From: Neofusicoccum parvum
Taxonomy: Eukaryota > Ascomycota > Dothideomycetes > Botryosphaeriales > Botryosphaeriaceae
Direction of reading: 5' to 3'
Assembly (NCBI GenBank): GCA_020912385.1
Contig: CP087223.1
Span: 434,001 to 498,000, forward strand
DNA length: 64,000 nt
The position numbers and the translations under genes are program-made. Shown here in pieces: positions 9,429 through 21,949 of the stretch; position 1 is the stretch's first letter, and every line of letters begins with the position of its first letter. The notes below the pieces were generated by a model. That model was not told the origin of the DNA. It worked only from the letters and a program-made list of their open reading frames with translations, and ran no database searches.

Positions 9429-9886
9429 GAACTCTAGTACTAAAATTAGACTGGTAGGTAACTGAACGAGAACTGGCAGTGAGCAAAAGACAAGCGGTTT
9501 GGCCCGGCCGAAGCCGAGCCCGATCCAGGTGACATTGATCCTTCCTGTCACCAGGCAGCGAACTGCGAGACAACAGTACTAGGTCACCTGGTCGGGCATT
9601 ACAGACCACTGGACGGAATCCGCCAGTGCCGGAGAACCCTCTTCCTGTCAACAGACAGGCCCTCAATTCGACAGCCAGTCGACAAGCCTGTAACAGCCTA
9701 TCAACTGAGAGATGTCACCACCTCAACGCAACGTACCACCGTCGCATGCTGCCGGTCAGCCAAGTTCCCAACTACGCCATGTAGCCGTTTAATGTTAAAG
9801 TTCTTCGCTTTTTCACCTTATATACCCCTCTATATTCGAAAAAGATCCGCCCCCGCTGGGAATTGAACCCGACACCGTCCGAAAAC

Positions 9887-9923
9887 GGAAAGAAGGAGGG
9901 AGGGGGGAGGGGAAGAGGGGGGG
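9887..9923 (+). promoter_or_regulatory. Polypurine tract of element A
   Basis: 37 consecutive purines end three bases before the 3' LTR. This is the expected primer for plus-strand DNA synthesis. Confidence 0.9.
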
Positions 9924-9926
9924 TGA

Positions 9927-10110
9927 TGTTAGAGTCTAGAGCCTCGAGAGAAGCCTCAGAGGATCATCGGCAGGTCATGTGATGCCAAGAACTCCTTGTA
10001 TTTAAGTCGTTCTCTTCTTCTTTCTACTTCTTCTTCTCTCCTTAAGTCTTAGCTTAACGTACATAGCGCAATACACCTTTCAGCGATCATCCTGAGGTTG
10101 AGCCCTGACA
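9927..10110 (+). repeat. Element A 3' LTR
   Basis: 184 bp, identical to the 5' LTR, followed directly by the AGAAG duplication at 10111-10115. Confidence 0.95.
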
Positions 10111-10115
10111 AGAAG

Positions 10116-13100
10116 TTACTAATAGTTAAGGAGTAGGATTCTTATCGTAAAGAAGGCCGTTACTTCCACTACTATTAGAAAGGGTATATAGCTAATACCT
10201 ACCCTACTAAGGCGGTTACTATCGCCAATACTAAGCCGGACTCTAGATCAGCTAAAGACTCGGGAAAAGAGTAACTCCTAGTAAAGACACGCCTAGGAGT
10301 AAAGAAAAGGTTTTATTTACTAAAGTATAGATTACTTCCCTTTAGCACCCCAACCCAGAACTCATTATTACACACTATACACTATCTAGTCAAGGAAAGG
10401 AAATATAGGTGGATGTAATAGTAGATATTAAGGCCCTTATATATACTACTATAAGCAAAAACCTCGCGTACTAGATGATAGAAGAGCTGGGAATTATACT
10501 TATTCTCCTCTCTAAGCCGATCCCTTACACCGTTATAGACGGGTGAAGCGGAAAGTCTATTACCTATAAGATCTACCTATACCTCTAGGTTAAGGATTAC
10601 TAGGAAGCCACCTCTCCCCTCCTTATTATAGACCTTAGGAACCACGATATACTATTAGAAAAGGGCTGGTTGCAGGCCTACGGCGCGTTACTAGACGTAA
10701 ATAGTAACTCAGTCACGTTTAAGCCGGACTTTTACACGCACCCCAGCAGGCCTACTACGGCGGAGCTAAGAAAGCTTGATCTAATAACGCCTCCCAAGGT
10801 AGAACCATAGAGGCCCTAGAGAATCCTTACTAGACACTCCTTCTAGGCCGATATAAGGAAGTCCCTTAAAGAAATAAACAAGGAACTAACTAAGGACGTA
10901 GAGAAGAAGCCTCCCCTACCTTAAAAGAAGGTATAAAAGAGGGATATATAGCTTATAACTACGGAAGGATTTCTACGTTTACTAAAGTAATAAGATACTA
11001 AAGTATACTATCTCCATCTCTAGGAGTTACTAGAGGAGGAGGAGCAGGTAAGAATCAATACCTTCTAATAATAGTTACCTAAGGAGTTAAGAGAACTCAC
11101 CCCTTAGCTACCTAAATAGCTATAGGACCTAGTAGAGAACTTCTCTAAGTAGAGGTTAGACGAGCTTCCCCCCTTAAGACCTTATAACTATAGGATAGAG
11201 CTTAACCAGGACCCGGAGTTACGTATACCGCTATTATACTAGATATCTACAGACGAACTCGCGGCTACAAAGGACTATATTAAGGAGAACTTAGAAAAAG
11301 AGTTTATTAAAGTAAGTAGAGCTCCGTTTAGCTCCCCTATCCTTATAGTAAGAAAGGCTAATAGAGGATTCTACTTCTACGTAGACTACTATCGTCTTAA
11401 TGCCGCTACTAAGAAAAACAGATACCTACTTCCCCTAATTAACGAGACGCTAGCCCGGCTAACTAGAGTACGCTACTTCTCTAAGATTAACGTTAGACAA
11501 GCCTTCTACTAGATTTAGATATACGAGGACTCGAAGGACCTTACTACCTTCTAGATACGCTATAGGTCGTACCGTTATAATATCCTACCCTTCGGGTTGT
11601 ATAATGGGCCAGCCACCTTCTAGTAGTATATGAACGAGATTATAATGGACGGGTTGGACAATTTCTATTCAGTGTTTATAGACGATATCTTAGTTTATAG
11701 CAAGATAAGAAAGGAGTATAGGGAATAAGTACGTCTTATTCTTAAGAAACTTTAGGAAGCAGGCCTTTAAGTAGACATTAAGAAGTATAAATTTAAAGTT
11801 ATAGAGACTCGCTTCCTTGGCCTTATCGTTAGACGAGACGGAATCTGGATGAACCCCTAGAAAGTTATAGCTATCCTAGAATAGAAAGCCCTAATCTCTC
11901 TCTAAGGAGTACGCTTCTTCCTAAGCCTCTATAACTACTACCGCCGGTTTATTAAGAACTACTCGAGAATTGTAAAACTACTCACCGACCTAACTAAGAA
12001 TAAGATAGCCTAGGCCTAGATATAGAAGTATAAGGCCGCCTTCTAAGCACTAAAGGACGCCGTCCGCTTAGACCTAGTACTTTAATATTTCAACCCGGCG
12101 AAGCCTATCTTCCTCGAAGTTAACTCTTCTAACTACGTTAGTGGAGGAGTTCTTTCGTAGAAGGATAAGAAAGGAAAGCTTTATCTAGTAGCCTACTTCT
12201 CTAAGAAGCTCTTAGACACGGAATATAATTATACGATCTATGATAAGGAACTCCTAACTATCATTCAAGCCTTTTAGGAATGGAGTCCCGAGTACTAGAG
12301 TGCCTAGAAGCCGATCTAGGTGTTCACTAATTACGAGACCCTGAAAACGTTCATAACTAATAAGCAACTCTCGCGCCGCTAGATCTAATAAGCGGAGGAA
12401 CTCGTAGAGTACGACTTTAAGATTATCCCTATTACGGGAAAGAAGAACGAGAGGGCCGATACTCTCTTCTATTAAGAATAGGACCTACTAGCTAACGAAT
12501 CTGACTCTCGCCTTACCTCTATAAACCGTATAGCTCTCCCCCTAGAAAGCTTTACCCTCGCTCCCCTCAAGCTACTCGAAGACCCAGACCTCCCTATAGA
12601 GCTATAGACCGCTAACCAGGTGGACGACGCCTTAACGGCTATCCGCTAGGACGTTAGTAAGCACCCTAAATACTCAGTCCACGATAGCCTACTCATCTTC
12701 TAAGAGAACCGCCTCGTAGTGCCCTAGAACGACCGCCTTAGACTAAGGCTTATCTAGGCTGCTCACTACCCCCCTACTACTAGATACCCGGGTATCCAGC
12801 GCACCTAGAAGCTCTTAAAGGAGAGGTACTACTAGAATAGTATAAAAAAGGCAGTGAAGCGGTACGTATAGAACTACTACTCCTATAAGAGGGCTAAATA
12901 TAAAATAGAATCCTATAACGGCCTACTTAAGCCGCTCCCCATCAGGGACTAGCCCTAGAAGCACCTATCCTATAACTTTATCACCAAGTTACTAAACTAC
13001 AAAGGATTTACCGCTGTTCTAGTAGTGGTAGACCGGTTCTTAAAAATATAGTACTTCATCTCCTACTATAATACCACTACTACGAGTCAAATGGCGCAGC

Positions 13101-14130
13101 TCTTTAGAGATAATATCTAGAAGTATTATAGCCTACCGGACACTATTATCTCAGATCGAGGGCCCTAGTTTATCAGCGAATTCTAGCAAGGCCTCTATAA
13201 GCTCCTAAAGATTAACCACCGCCTTTTAATAGCCTACCATCTAGAGACAGACGGGCAAACAGAAAACGCTAATAAAGAAATAGAAATCTACCTCCGTTAC
13301 TACATCAGCTATTATTAGGACGACTAGGTAGACTGGCTTGCCTCTATAGAATACGCTACTAATAGAAACGTCTCCGCCTCCTCTACCGTAAGCCCCTTCT
13401 TCATAGTCTACGGATATAAGTCCTGCCTATCCTTTAACTAGACGCTTACCCCTCTAGCGCCCACCGCTGCGGCTACCTAGAGTAGGGAAAGAGCCAACGA
13501 GATAGTAGATAAGATGTAAAAGGTCTAGGAATTTATAAAATTCCACCTATAGTAGTTCTAGGAGAAGCAAGTAGAGTTCGCTAACTGTTATAGGAAGGAT
13601 GTATCCTACGAGGTGGGAGATAAGGTATTTATCTCTACTAAGGACATGGATTTAAACCGGCCCTTAAGGAAGCTAGGATAGACGCGGATTAAGCCGTATC
13701 CTATTATTAAGAAAGTAGGAACCGCTTACCGCCTTTAACTACCCCTAAGTATTAACCGCGGCAACGTGTTCCATCTAAGTAAGCTCACGAGGGACGATAG
13801 TAACCCCCTTCCAGGCTAGATACCAGAGCCGTAGCCCGCGGTGCAGGTAGATAATAAAGATAAATATATAGTAGAGTCTATTCTCAACTCCCGTTATACT
13901 AGTAAGGGGAAGAGACTCCAATATAGAGTCTAGTAGGTAGACTAGCCACCCGACCCTTAATAGTATCTAGTAGACAACTTCAACCACGCGGCTTAAAAAC
14001 TTAAGGAATTTTACGACTCCTACCTAGCGAAGCCCGGTCCACTAAAGGAACTCAAACGGAAGATTTAAGAAAACGATAAAGCTATCAAGTAAGATTATCA
14101 CCAGAAGCTCTCGCTTAAGAGGAGGGGTAA
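10116..14130 (+). pseudogene. Element B end of gag and pol, RIP-degraded
   Basis: Plus-strand reading with dozens of TAG/TAA codons. Recognisable in order are remnants of a zinc knuckle near 10165, an aspartic protease (10400-10700), RT (about 11180-11900, catalytic box read as FIDDILVYS near 11680), and RNase H (about 12110-12480, NYTIYDKELL-like). Integrase follows (about 12760-13500, AYHLETDGQTENANKE), then a chromodomain-like end (about 13855-14020). A purine-rich run just before 14131 is the likely polypurine tract. Its sequence is clearly a different family from element A. Confidence 0.85.
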
Positions 14131-14425
14131 TATAACGATTTAGACCGTTAATATCTTATTCTCTAGGAAACTAAGCCTAATTAGGCTAAAGCACTTATCT
14201 AAGACAATATATCTAAGATATAGGGTTTACTAAGAGTAAATACTTAGCGGGAATATACAGGAAAGAGAAGCCTAGGACTAGCTCTTTAACTTCTAACTAG
14301 CACCTAGGCTGAATATATAAGTTCCCCTCTTTCTTTTCTATTCTTTTTCTTTTCTCTTTCTTTTCTCTAGCTTAGAAACTTTAGTTAATTTCAGGAATCT
14401 GACTTGTTCTTCTTAAGTCGTAATA
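14131..14425 (+). repeat. Element B 3' LTR
   Basis: 295 bp, TATAACGATT...CGTAATA, followed by CTAAG at 14426-14430. Confidence 0.9.
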
Positions 14426-14430
14426 CTAAG

Positions 14431-14905
14431 CCGTTAATAGAGAGAGATCTCTATTAACTTTACTAGGCTACTACTATCTAGTAACGGTTATGAAATACTT
14501 ATAGTAATAACCGACCGTCTAGGGAAAGGAGTAATCCTTAAGGCCTATCTAAATACTAAAATAGAAACTATTATAAGGCTGTTTATTAGATACTTCTACT
14601 AGAATTATAGTATCCTAGTAGTAATCGTATCTAATAGAGGAACGTAATTTATAAGCCTTCTTTAGCAACGTATTTATTAACTACTTAAGATTAAGAGATA
14701 TATCTCAACGGCCTACTACCCCTAAACGGATGGATTAACGGAAAGAATAAACACTAAAGTGATAAGAAAACTCGTATTATTTATAAATTACTACTAGTAA
14801 GACTAGGCGGACTGGTTACTAGTTGTTCAACTGGTCCTTAATAGAAGAACGTTAATAATAACTTAGATAAGCCTCTTCTTCCTCTCCTATAGGTTCCACC
14901 TCGAG
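14431..14905 (+). mobile_element. Element C, right piece (integrase core)
   Basis: Continues the A-family integrase where the left piece stopped at 2321, matching element A about 8337-8806 with heavy C/T and G/A change. It stops at CCTCGAG where the D 5' LTR begins. The rest of C is missing. Confidence 0.85.
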
Positions 14906-15086
14906 TGTTAGAGTCTGAAGCCTTAGGAGAAGCCTTAGAGGATTATTAGTAGTTACGTAATACTAAGCCCTCTTTATATTTAAGTTCTCTTCTTTATTCT
15001 TCTTCTTCTTCTTCTCTTTAAGTCTTAGCTTAACGTACGTAGCGCAATAAACCTTTCAGCGATCATCCTAAGGTTAAGCCCTAATA
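14906..15086 (+). repeat. Element D 5' LTR
   Basis: 181 bp, TGTTAGAGTC...CCCTAATA, a mutated copy of the element A LTR. Followed by ATAGCTAAGACTT, the self-primer binding site seen in A. Confidence 0.9.
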
Positions 15087-18000
15087 ATAGCTAAGACTTT
15101 AAACCTATTAGACTCACTAGATATCGGATCATTGGTATAGTCGCGCACTGGAATCACTGGAATCACTGGAATCACTGGAATCACTAGAATCACTGGAACT
15201 ACTGGAATCACTGGAGATAACAGGATTAACGATAATAGTTAATAAATAGTAAATATAAGAGTAGTAGGCTTAAGAGCCTTAAGGAATAATATAGATACTA
15301 TAATAGATGATAATAAGGATGGACACCCTCACTAACGAGCTTATATAGCTAAAGAAGGATAAGTAAGATCCTCTCTAGATAGATAATATCTAAACCTCTT
15401 CTACGTAACCTCTTAAGGAGGCTGGAAAAGAAGCGGCTAGGAAAGAAAAGGCTGAAGTAGTCGGAGACACTTTAGGCCTATAAACCCCTAAGTTAGGACT
15501 TACTAGCCCCTATACTAAGACAGGCCCTACTAAGAATCTCGGCCCTTTAGCCGAGTACTTAGGCAATAGAGATAAGTTAGAGCCTTGGATTACCCAAGCT
15601 TAAGTAAAGCTTACAGTGGACTATATAACCTATACTAAAGCTACGAAGTTTTTCATGCTCTATAACCAGCTTAGAGGCGAAGCAGCGCGTTAGTTACAGC
15701 TCTAGGTATAAGCTACTACTAATACAAGTAGTATAACTGCTTAGTACCTACTAGACCAACTACGCCTATTATTTAGCGACCCCCACGTGTAAGAAAAGGC
15801 TCAGCGTAAGCTATATAAGCTGCGCTAAACTAATAAGCCTTTTATAGAATACTTCACTGAGTTTCGTAAACTAGTACTGGAGGTAGGAGGTACCCACTGG
15901 CCAGACGAGATTCTAAAAACCTACTTAGAAGCAGGACTTAGTTAGGAGCTTTAGCACAGCATAATTAGCCTTAGAAGCATAAGCCAGTCCTTTAAGGACT
16001 ACTATACTGAGCTAAAACGCGTTAGTAATCAACTAGAGGTATTTAACCTGCGCAACAATAGTAAGAAAGCCCAGCGGGACTAGTAGCAAGGCTAGTAGCG
16101 GGGTTAGAATAAGGTTAGCTCGGCAGGGTCTACTAGTAGGTAGCTAGGGTCTAAGTAGCTAAAACTAACGACGCCCTAATATAATAATATAGACTGGGAA
16201 CCTACTAGGCCAGCTAAGGCAGCCCAAGGGCGCCGTGTTAAGTGGGTAAATAATTAAGAGATATAGAAACGAAAGAAGGAATACCGTTACCTACGCTATA
16301 GCGACTCGACGTATCTAATTACCTAATACTCCTAGCTACTATTAAGGAGACCCGCACGCTTTACAAAGCCTGCTTAGTAGGAGAGACACGTAGGACTGTA
16401 ACTAGAAGATATAGAGGATAATAAGACCTCCTTCTAGCAGTCGGAAAACTAAAAGCTCCTGTTAGAAATCGTAGGTAGGAGCTAATAGTAGAGGAAAAGC
16501 AGGAAGTATAGGATGAATAGTATAAATAGCAACCTAAATTAGAATAGGATTCACTTCTCACTTCAGTTATAATCAATAAAGAGACTTTTAGAAAAGCTCT
16601 TACTAATACTAGTTGTGAATTCTACGCTGTAATAAGCTATAAATTCACTGAACGCTATAACCTCCCGCGTATTAAAATCTCACCAAGGACACTAGATGGA
16701 CTAATACTAACTAGGTGGAAGATCAATGAAGTTGCCTAGGCTAAAGTCGATATTAGGGGCTATTATTAAAAGCGTATATTCTTCTATATCGTCCTAAAAC
16801 TCTCTAGATGCGATCTTATACTAGGAAGCCCCTGGATAGTGCAAGAAAAAGCAGTACTTAACTAGAGCGAACGAACTATCACCTTCAAGGATACTAGATT
16901 AACTATAAAGTAAGACACTAATCTCCCTAAGTCTCAAGGTAAACTAATTAGAGCTACTGCCTTTTACTACCTTATAAGGCTTGGAAAAAAGAAAGGATAT
17001 CAGATCTTTATAGCCAGCCTCGCGGATATCAATAAGGCCTTATAGAAGAAGCCCCTTATAGATTTCTAAAGCCAGTTACCTAGCTGGGTAGACCCTAAAC
17101 GGATCAGTCTATTTAATAAGAAAGAGGCGGAAAAACTCCCACTATACCGACCTAGAATTAACCATTAAATTGAACTGGAAAAGGATACCAACGGTAAGAC
17201 ACCTAATGCCCTATAGGGACCTTTATATAATATGTCTCGTGATAAGCTTCTTGTACTAAGGAAGACTCTTAACGAGCTACTAGATAAAGGCTTTATCCAT
17301 GTAAGTAACTTACTAGCAGTAGTACCTATCCTCTTTATAAAGAAACCTAGAGGAGGCCTTTATTTCTACTATAACTACCGGGCTCTTAATCGGATTATAA
17401 GAAAGGACCGCTATCCCCTACTACTGATCTAGGAGACACTTAATCGAATTAGTAAGGCTAAGTGGTTTATAAAGCTCGACGTAAGTGCTGCCTTTTACCG
17501 GATATAAATTACGGAAGGAAGCGAGTGGTTAACGGTATTCTAGATACGCTTTAGGCTCTTCGAATAGTTAGTAACACTATTTAGACTGGCGAATGCACCT
17601 AGTACTTTCCAACAGTATATTAACTAGACATTAAGAGATTTCTTAGATGACTTTATCTCTACCTATATTAATGATATTCTTATCTTCACGGACAGAACTC
17701 GTCGGGAGCACCGAGAAAAGGTGAATAAGGTACTAGAGAAGCTGGATACTATAGGCCTATAACTTAACCTAAAGAAATACGAATTTAAAGTCCAGTCTAC
17801 TAAGTATCTTAGGTACATTATTAAGGCCGGACAGGGCATCCGCATGGACCTAGAGAAGGTTAGAGCAATTCAAGAATAGAAAGCACTAATAACTATAAAA
17901 GAGGTACTTGGATTCCTTAGTTTTACTAACTTTTATCGACGGTTTATCAAGGGCTTCTCTAACCTAGTATCTCCCCTAGTCTCCCTAACAAGAAAGAACA

Positions 18001-20283
18001 CCGTCTTCCAATAGAGTTAAGAAGCCAATGCCGTATTTAAGAAACTAAAGAAGGCCTTTATTACTATACCAGTCCTTATATAATTTAACCTAGAGTAAGA
18101 AACAATCCTCGTAACGGACTTATCTAGTTACTATACAGGAGGAGTGCTCTAATAATTTAATAACGACGGCTTTCTACGACCAGTAGGGTTCTTTTTAAAG
18201 AAGAATCTCCTAGTAGAATACAACTACCCGATCTATAATAAGGAACTACTTACGGTGGTTAAGTGTTTACGCTAGTGGGATGCCGAACTAAAAGGACTTT
18301 ATTAGTTTAAGATTTTTACTGATCATAAGAACCTGGAATACTTTACTATAGTAAGAAGGCTTTCTAAAAGGTAGATTCGATAGTAGAGAGAGCTTAGCCG
18401 CTTCTCCTTTATTATCGAATATACCCCAGGGAAAACTAATGGATTAGTAGACGCATTAATAAGAAGGGACCAAGACTTACCTATAATAGATATAGATGAG
18501 AGACTTAAACAAAGAACGGCTTAATTACTTCAGTTAATGCCCCACAGATTAGTCCTTAATACTAGATCACCAGAGAACCCTGAAGAATAAGAATAGAGTA
18601 ATAAAGATTTACTTCTATCTAAAGAAGCCATAGCAGTCAAACCTCAATAAGCACGACTAGGATAACAGGCACAAGAACCTCCTTCTCTAGAGGATCAATA
18701 GTAAGAGGCACTCTAGTAGGACTAGACGTTAAGACAACTCCGAGAAGTAGTATAGTAAGGAGAAAGAACATTTCCCCTAGAGTTTACTACAAAGTTCAAG
18801 GTCTCAATTACTGAGTACTTACTAGACAACCAAGGGAGCCTCCTCTTTAGGGATAGGAAATAGGTACTAGACTCCGAGCCACTACGAACGAGAATTATTT
18901 AAGAAATATACGACTCCCCTCTCTTAGTACATCCTAGACGTATCTAAACAGTCTCTCTCGTGGCAAGGCATTTCTTCTGGCCAGGATTTATTAATAATGT
19001 CCGGAGGTTCTACCGGAACTATAATGTCTATAGAAGGACCAAGGTCTAGAGAGATAGAAAGTAAGGACTACTTAAGCCGTTACTAGTACTAAGCCGTTAA
19101 TAGAGAGAGATCTCTATTAACTTTACTAGGCTACTATCATCTAGTAACGGTTGCGAAATACTTATGGTAATAACCGACCACCTAGGGAAAGGAGTAATCC
19201 TTGAGGCCTACCTAAATACTAAAATAGAAACCATTATAAGGCTGTTTATTAGATACTTCTACCGGAATTATAGTGTCCTAGTAGTAATCGTATCTAATAG
19301 GGGAACGTAATTTATGAGCCTTCTTTAGCAACGTATTTATTAACTACTTAAGATTAAGAGATATATCTCAACGGCCTACCACCCCTAAACGGATGGATCA
19401 ATGGAAAGAATAAACACTGAAGTGGTAAGGAAACTCGCATTGTTTATAGATCACTACTAGTAAGACTGGATAGACTGGTTACTAGTTATTCAGCTGGCCC
19501 TTAATAGAAGAACGTTAATAATAACTTAGGCAAGCCCCTTCTTCCTCTCCTATAGGTTCCACCTCGAGCCACTAGAACTGCTTAAGGATATTCAACCCAA
19601 TGACCCCTATAGGGACTCCCCAGTGGTAAGAGCGGAGGCAATTATAGCTAAGATTAAAGAAGTCACGGACTGGGCGTAGATATCCATAGTAGAGGCTTAA
19701 CAGGAACAAGAGAGGCAAGCTAACCGGTAGAGAAATCCTTTACCTACGTATAAAGTAGGTGATAAGGTTTGGCTACACCTACGGAACCTGAAGACGGATA
19801 GGCCAAGTAAGAAACTCGATGATAAGGTAGTAAAATTTACTATTATTAAGGTAGTTGGATCTTATAACTATAAACTAGATATCCCTAGAGTAGTATATAA
19901 TATCTTCCATATAGACCTCCTCCGGCCGGTAGGAATGGACCCACTACCAAGCTAAGTATAGGACGACTATTAACTCCTACTAGTTCAAGTAGACGGCCAG
20001 GATGAATAGATAGTAGAGACAATCCTAGACGAGAGAATAGTAAAAAGACTAGGTTAATAAAGACGCTAGCTATAGTATTAAGTTAAATAGAAAGAGTATA
20101 CTCGGCTAATATAGAAACCTATATTAGTACTAAAGGACACAGCAGCGCTAGACTCCTATCTAGAATAAAGGAACTAGTAACGAACCCTATAGAAACTCTA
20201 GTACTAAGATTAGACTAATAGGCAACTGAATAAGAACTAGTAGTAAGTAAAAAAACAAGTAGTTTAGCCTAGCTAAAGCCGAG

Positions 20284-20645
20284 TATCACGACTTAAGAAG
20301 AATAAGTTAGATTCTTAAAATTAACTAAAGTTTCTAAGCTAGAGAAAAGAAAGAGAAAAGAAAAAGAATAGAAAAGAATAGAGAGAGACTTATATATTCA
20401 GTCTAGATACTAGTTAGAAGTTAAATAGCTAGTCTTAGACTTCCCTTTCCCATACGTTTCTACTAAGTATTTGCTCTTAGTAAACCCCGTATCTTAGACA
20501 TCTTATCTTAGATAAGTACTTTAGCCTGATTAGGCTTAGTCTTCTACAGGTCGACCTGCTTAATCCCGTCGACCTATAGAAGGGCTTGGCGCTAATACTA
20601 CTTTCTTACCTAGAGAGTAAGATATTAACGGTCTAAATTATTATA
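20284..20645 (-). repeat. Solo element-B LTR inside element D
   Basis: Minus-oriented B LTR of 362 bp, TATCACGACTTAAG...TTATTATA on the plus strand. The flanks are CCGAG on the left and CTAAG on the right, the latter being CCGAG after C-to-T and G-to-A change. Compared with both LTRs of element B it carries about 66 extra bp containing a near-palindrome around two GTCGAC sites. Confidence 0.85.
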
Positions 20646-21056
20646 CTAAGCCTAATCTAGGTAATATTAATCCTTCCTATTAACTAGTAGTAAACTATAA
20701 GACGATAGTACTAGGTTATCTAGTTAGATATTATAGACTACTAGACGGAATCTACTAGTACTAGAGAACCCTCTTCTTATTAATAGACAGGCCCTTAATT
20801 TAATAGCTAGTCGATAAGCCTATAATAGCCTATTAACTAAGAGATATTACTACCTTAACGTAATATATTACTGTCGTATACTACCGGTCAGCTAAGTTTT
20901 CAACTACGCTATATAGCCGTTTAATATTAAAGTTCTTCGCTTTTTCACCTTATATACCCTTCTATAATAGAAAAAGATCTACCTCTACTAGGAATTAAAC
21001 CCAACACCGTCTGAAAACGGAAAGAAGAAGAGGGAAAAGAGGGTAATATTAGAGTT

Positions 21057-21229
21057 TAGAGTCTTAAGAGAAGCCTTAGAGGATTATTAATAGGTTATAT
21101 AATACTAAGTACTTCTTATATTTAAGTTATTTTCTTTTTCTACTTTTTTTTCTTCTCTTCTTAAGTCTTAGCTTAATATACGTAGCGTAATAAACCTTTT
21201 AGTAATCATTCTAAGGTTAAGTCTTAATA
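21057..21229 (+). repeat. Element D 3' LTR
   Basis: 173 bp, TATTAGAG...TCTTAATA, more strongly mutated than the 5' LTR. Confidence 0.85.
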
Positions 21230-21500
21230 ATTATAAACCCTTAAGGCGCTTATTAATAATTACTAGCCTAATACTACTATAATAAATTTTTTAAAAAGTA
21301 CTCTATAGCCTTAAGAGTAGTAGCTATTAGAGGGACTCTATTAAAAAAATTATTTTAGTATTATTATAGTAGTATTTACGTCGCTTAATCTTAGAATTAT
21401 AATTTCTTTTAGCACCCCTGTGGCGCTTGGCTATAATAGCGGTGTATATTATATAGGTCAATTAATAGTTATAATAGGCACCTTGGTGTTGACATTCGCG
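21230..21500. other. AT-rich end of the RIP block with an inverted repeat
   Basis: No coding sequence. AATACTACTATAATA (from 21270) followed by AATTTTTTAA pairs with the 21341-21375 segment, with a 10-nt extra loop in the right arm. This is an imperfect foldback of about 105 bp overall. Composition returns to normal by about 21500. Confidence 0.6.
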
Positions 21501-21949
21501 TGTGAAATTAGCTAGACGAGGATTACCCTTACCAGCTAAGCGAGAAAACTTGACGGGAAAACTCAACACCATGCTAAGAATCGCAAGGTCTCACCGCTTG
21601 CGAGGGTCACGGAGCTTTTTGGCTATACTAAGCCCAATTAGGAAGCTGAAACTCAACACCATGTCAAGTATCGCCAACCAAGCGGCTCATCAAGCGAGAA
21701 CGCTAATGCAGCACAGCAGCCGCTGCCCAGCAAACTCCACGCGCGTCCTTGGCGAAGGCTTCTGACGTGCGTCGTGGCTGGAGCAGTTTTCGCTGCCGAT
21801 GAAGACGTTGGGGAGGGTTTGACGAGGGTGGCTTGGGGCCCAGGATCATCAGTGCTTGGCAAGTATCGCGGTGTTCCCAGCCCCATTCGCTGACGAAACG
21901 GTTCCACCACAGCCCAGGATTCCGCAGCACCGGACATCTTCTCGAACGC

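Larger units (their letters stand above)
4169..10110 (+). mobile_element. Element A, near-intact Ty3/Gypsy chromovirus (5,942 bp)
   Basis: It has identical 184-bp LTRs (4169-4352, 9927-10110; TGTTAGAG...CCCTGACA) and a perfect AGAAG duplication (4164-4168, 10111-10115). A self-primer site, gag, a minus-one-frame pol (protease, RT, RNase H), integrase with C-terminal chromodomain, and a 37-nt polypurine tract follow. Unlike surrounding copies it keeps many CpA/TpG dinucleotides, so it inserted after most RIP or escaped it. Two in-frame TAA codons between RNase H and integrase (7827, 7905) are its only visible coding breaks. Confidence 0.95.
2322..14425 (+). mobile_element. Element B, RIP-degraded Ty3/Gypsy chromovirus
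   Basis: Two related LTRs (2322-2627 and 14131-14425) begin TATAACGATT and end CGTAATA, RIP forms of TG...CA. They are flanked by perfect CTAAG duplications (2317-2321, 14426-14430). The interior encodes recognisable but stop-riddled gag, protease, RT, RNase H, integrase and a chromodomain-like end. Element A (4169-10110 plus duplicated AGAAG) is inserted in the gag region, so B itself is about 6.16 kb. It is inserted in element C and is a different family from A. Transposition is not possible from this copy. Confidence 0.9.
14906..21229 (+). mobile_element. Element D, full-length RIP-degraded A-family chromovirus
   Basis: Collinear with element A over gag, pol, integrase, chromodomain, polypurine tract and both LTRs, about 5.96 kb once the solo B LTR at 20284 is set aside. 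Nearly all frames are broken by TAA/TAG, and CpA and CpG sites are depleted. The 5' flank (TCGAG) and 3' flank (ATTAT) do not match: it sits in element C on the left, but element C does not resume on the right. Its right-hand target was deleted or rearranged. Confidence 0.9.

Noticed and set aside
4558..9666. Many minus-strand and alternative-frame open frames inside element A
   Set aside because: They lie opposite or out of frame to gag and pol, which have clear domains; they are shadows.
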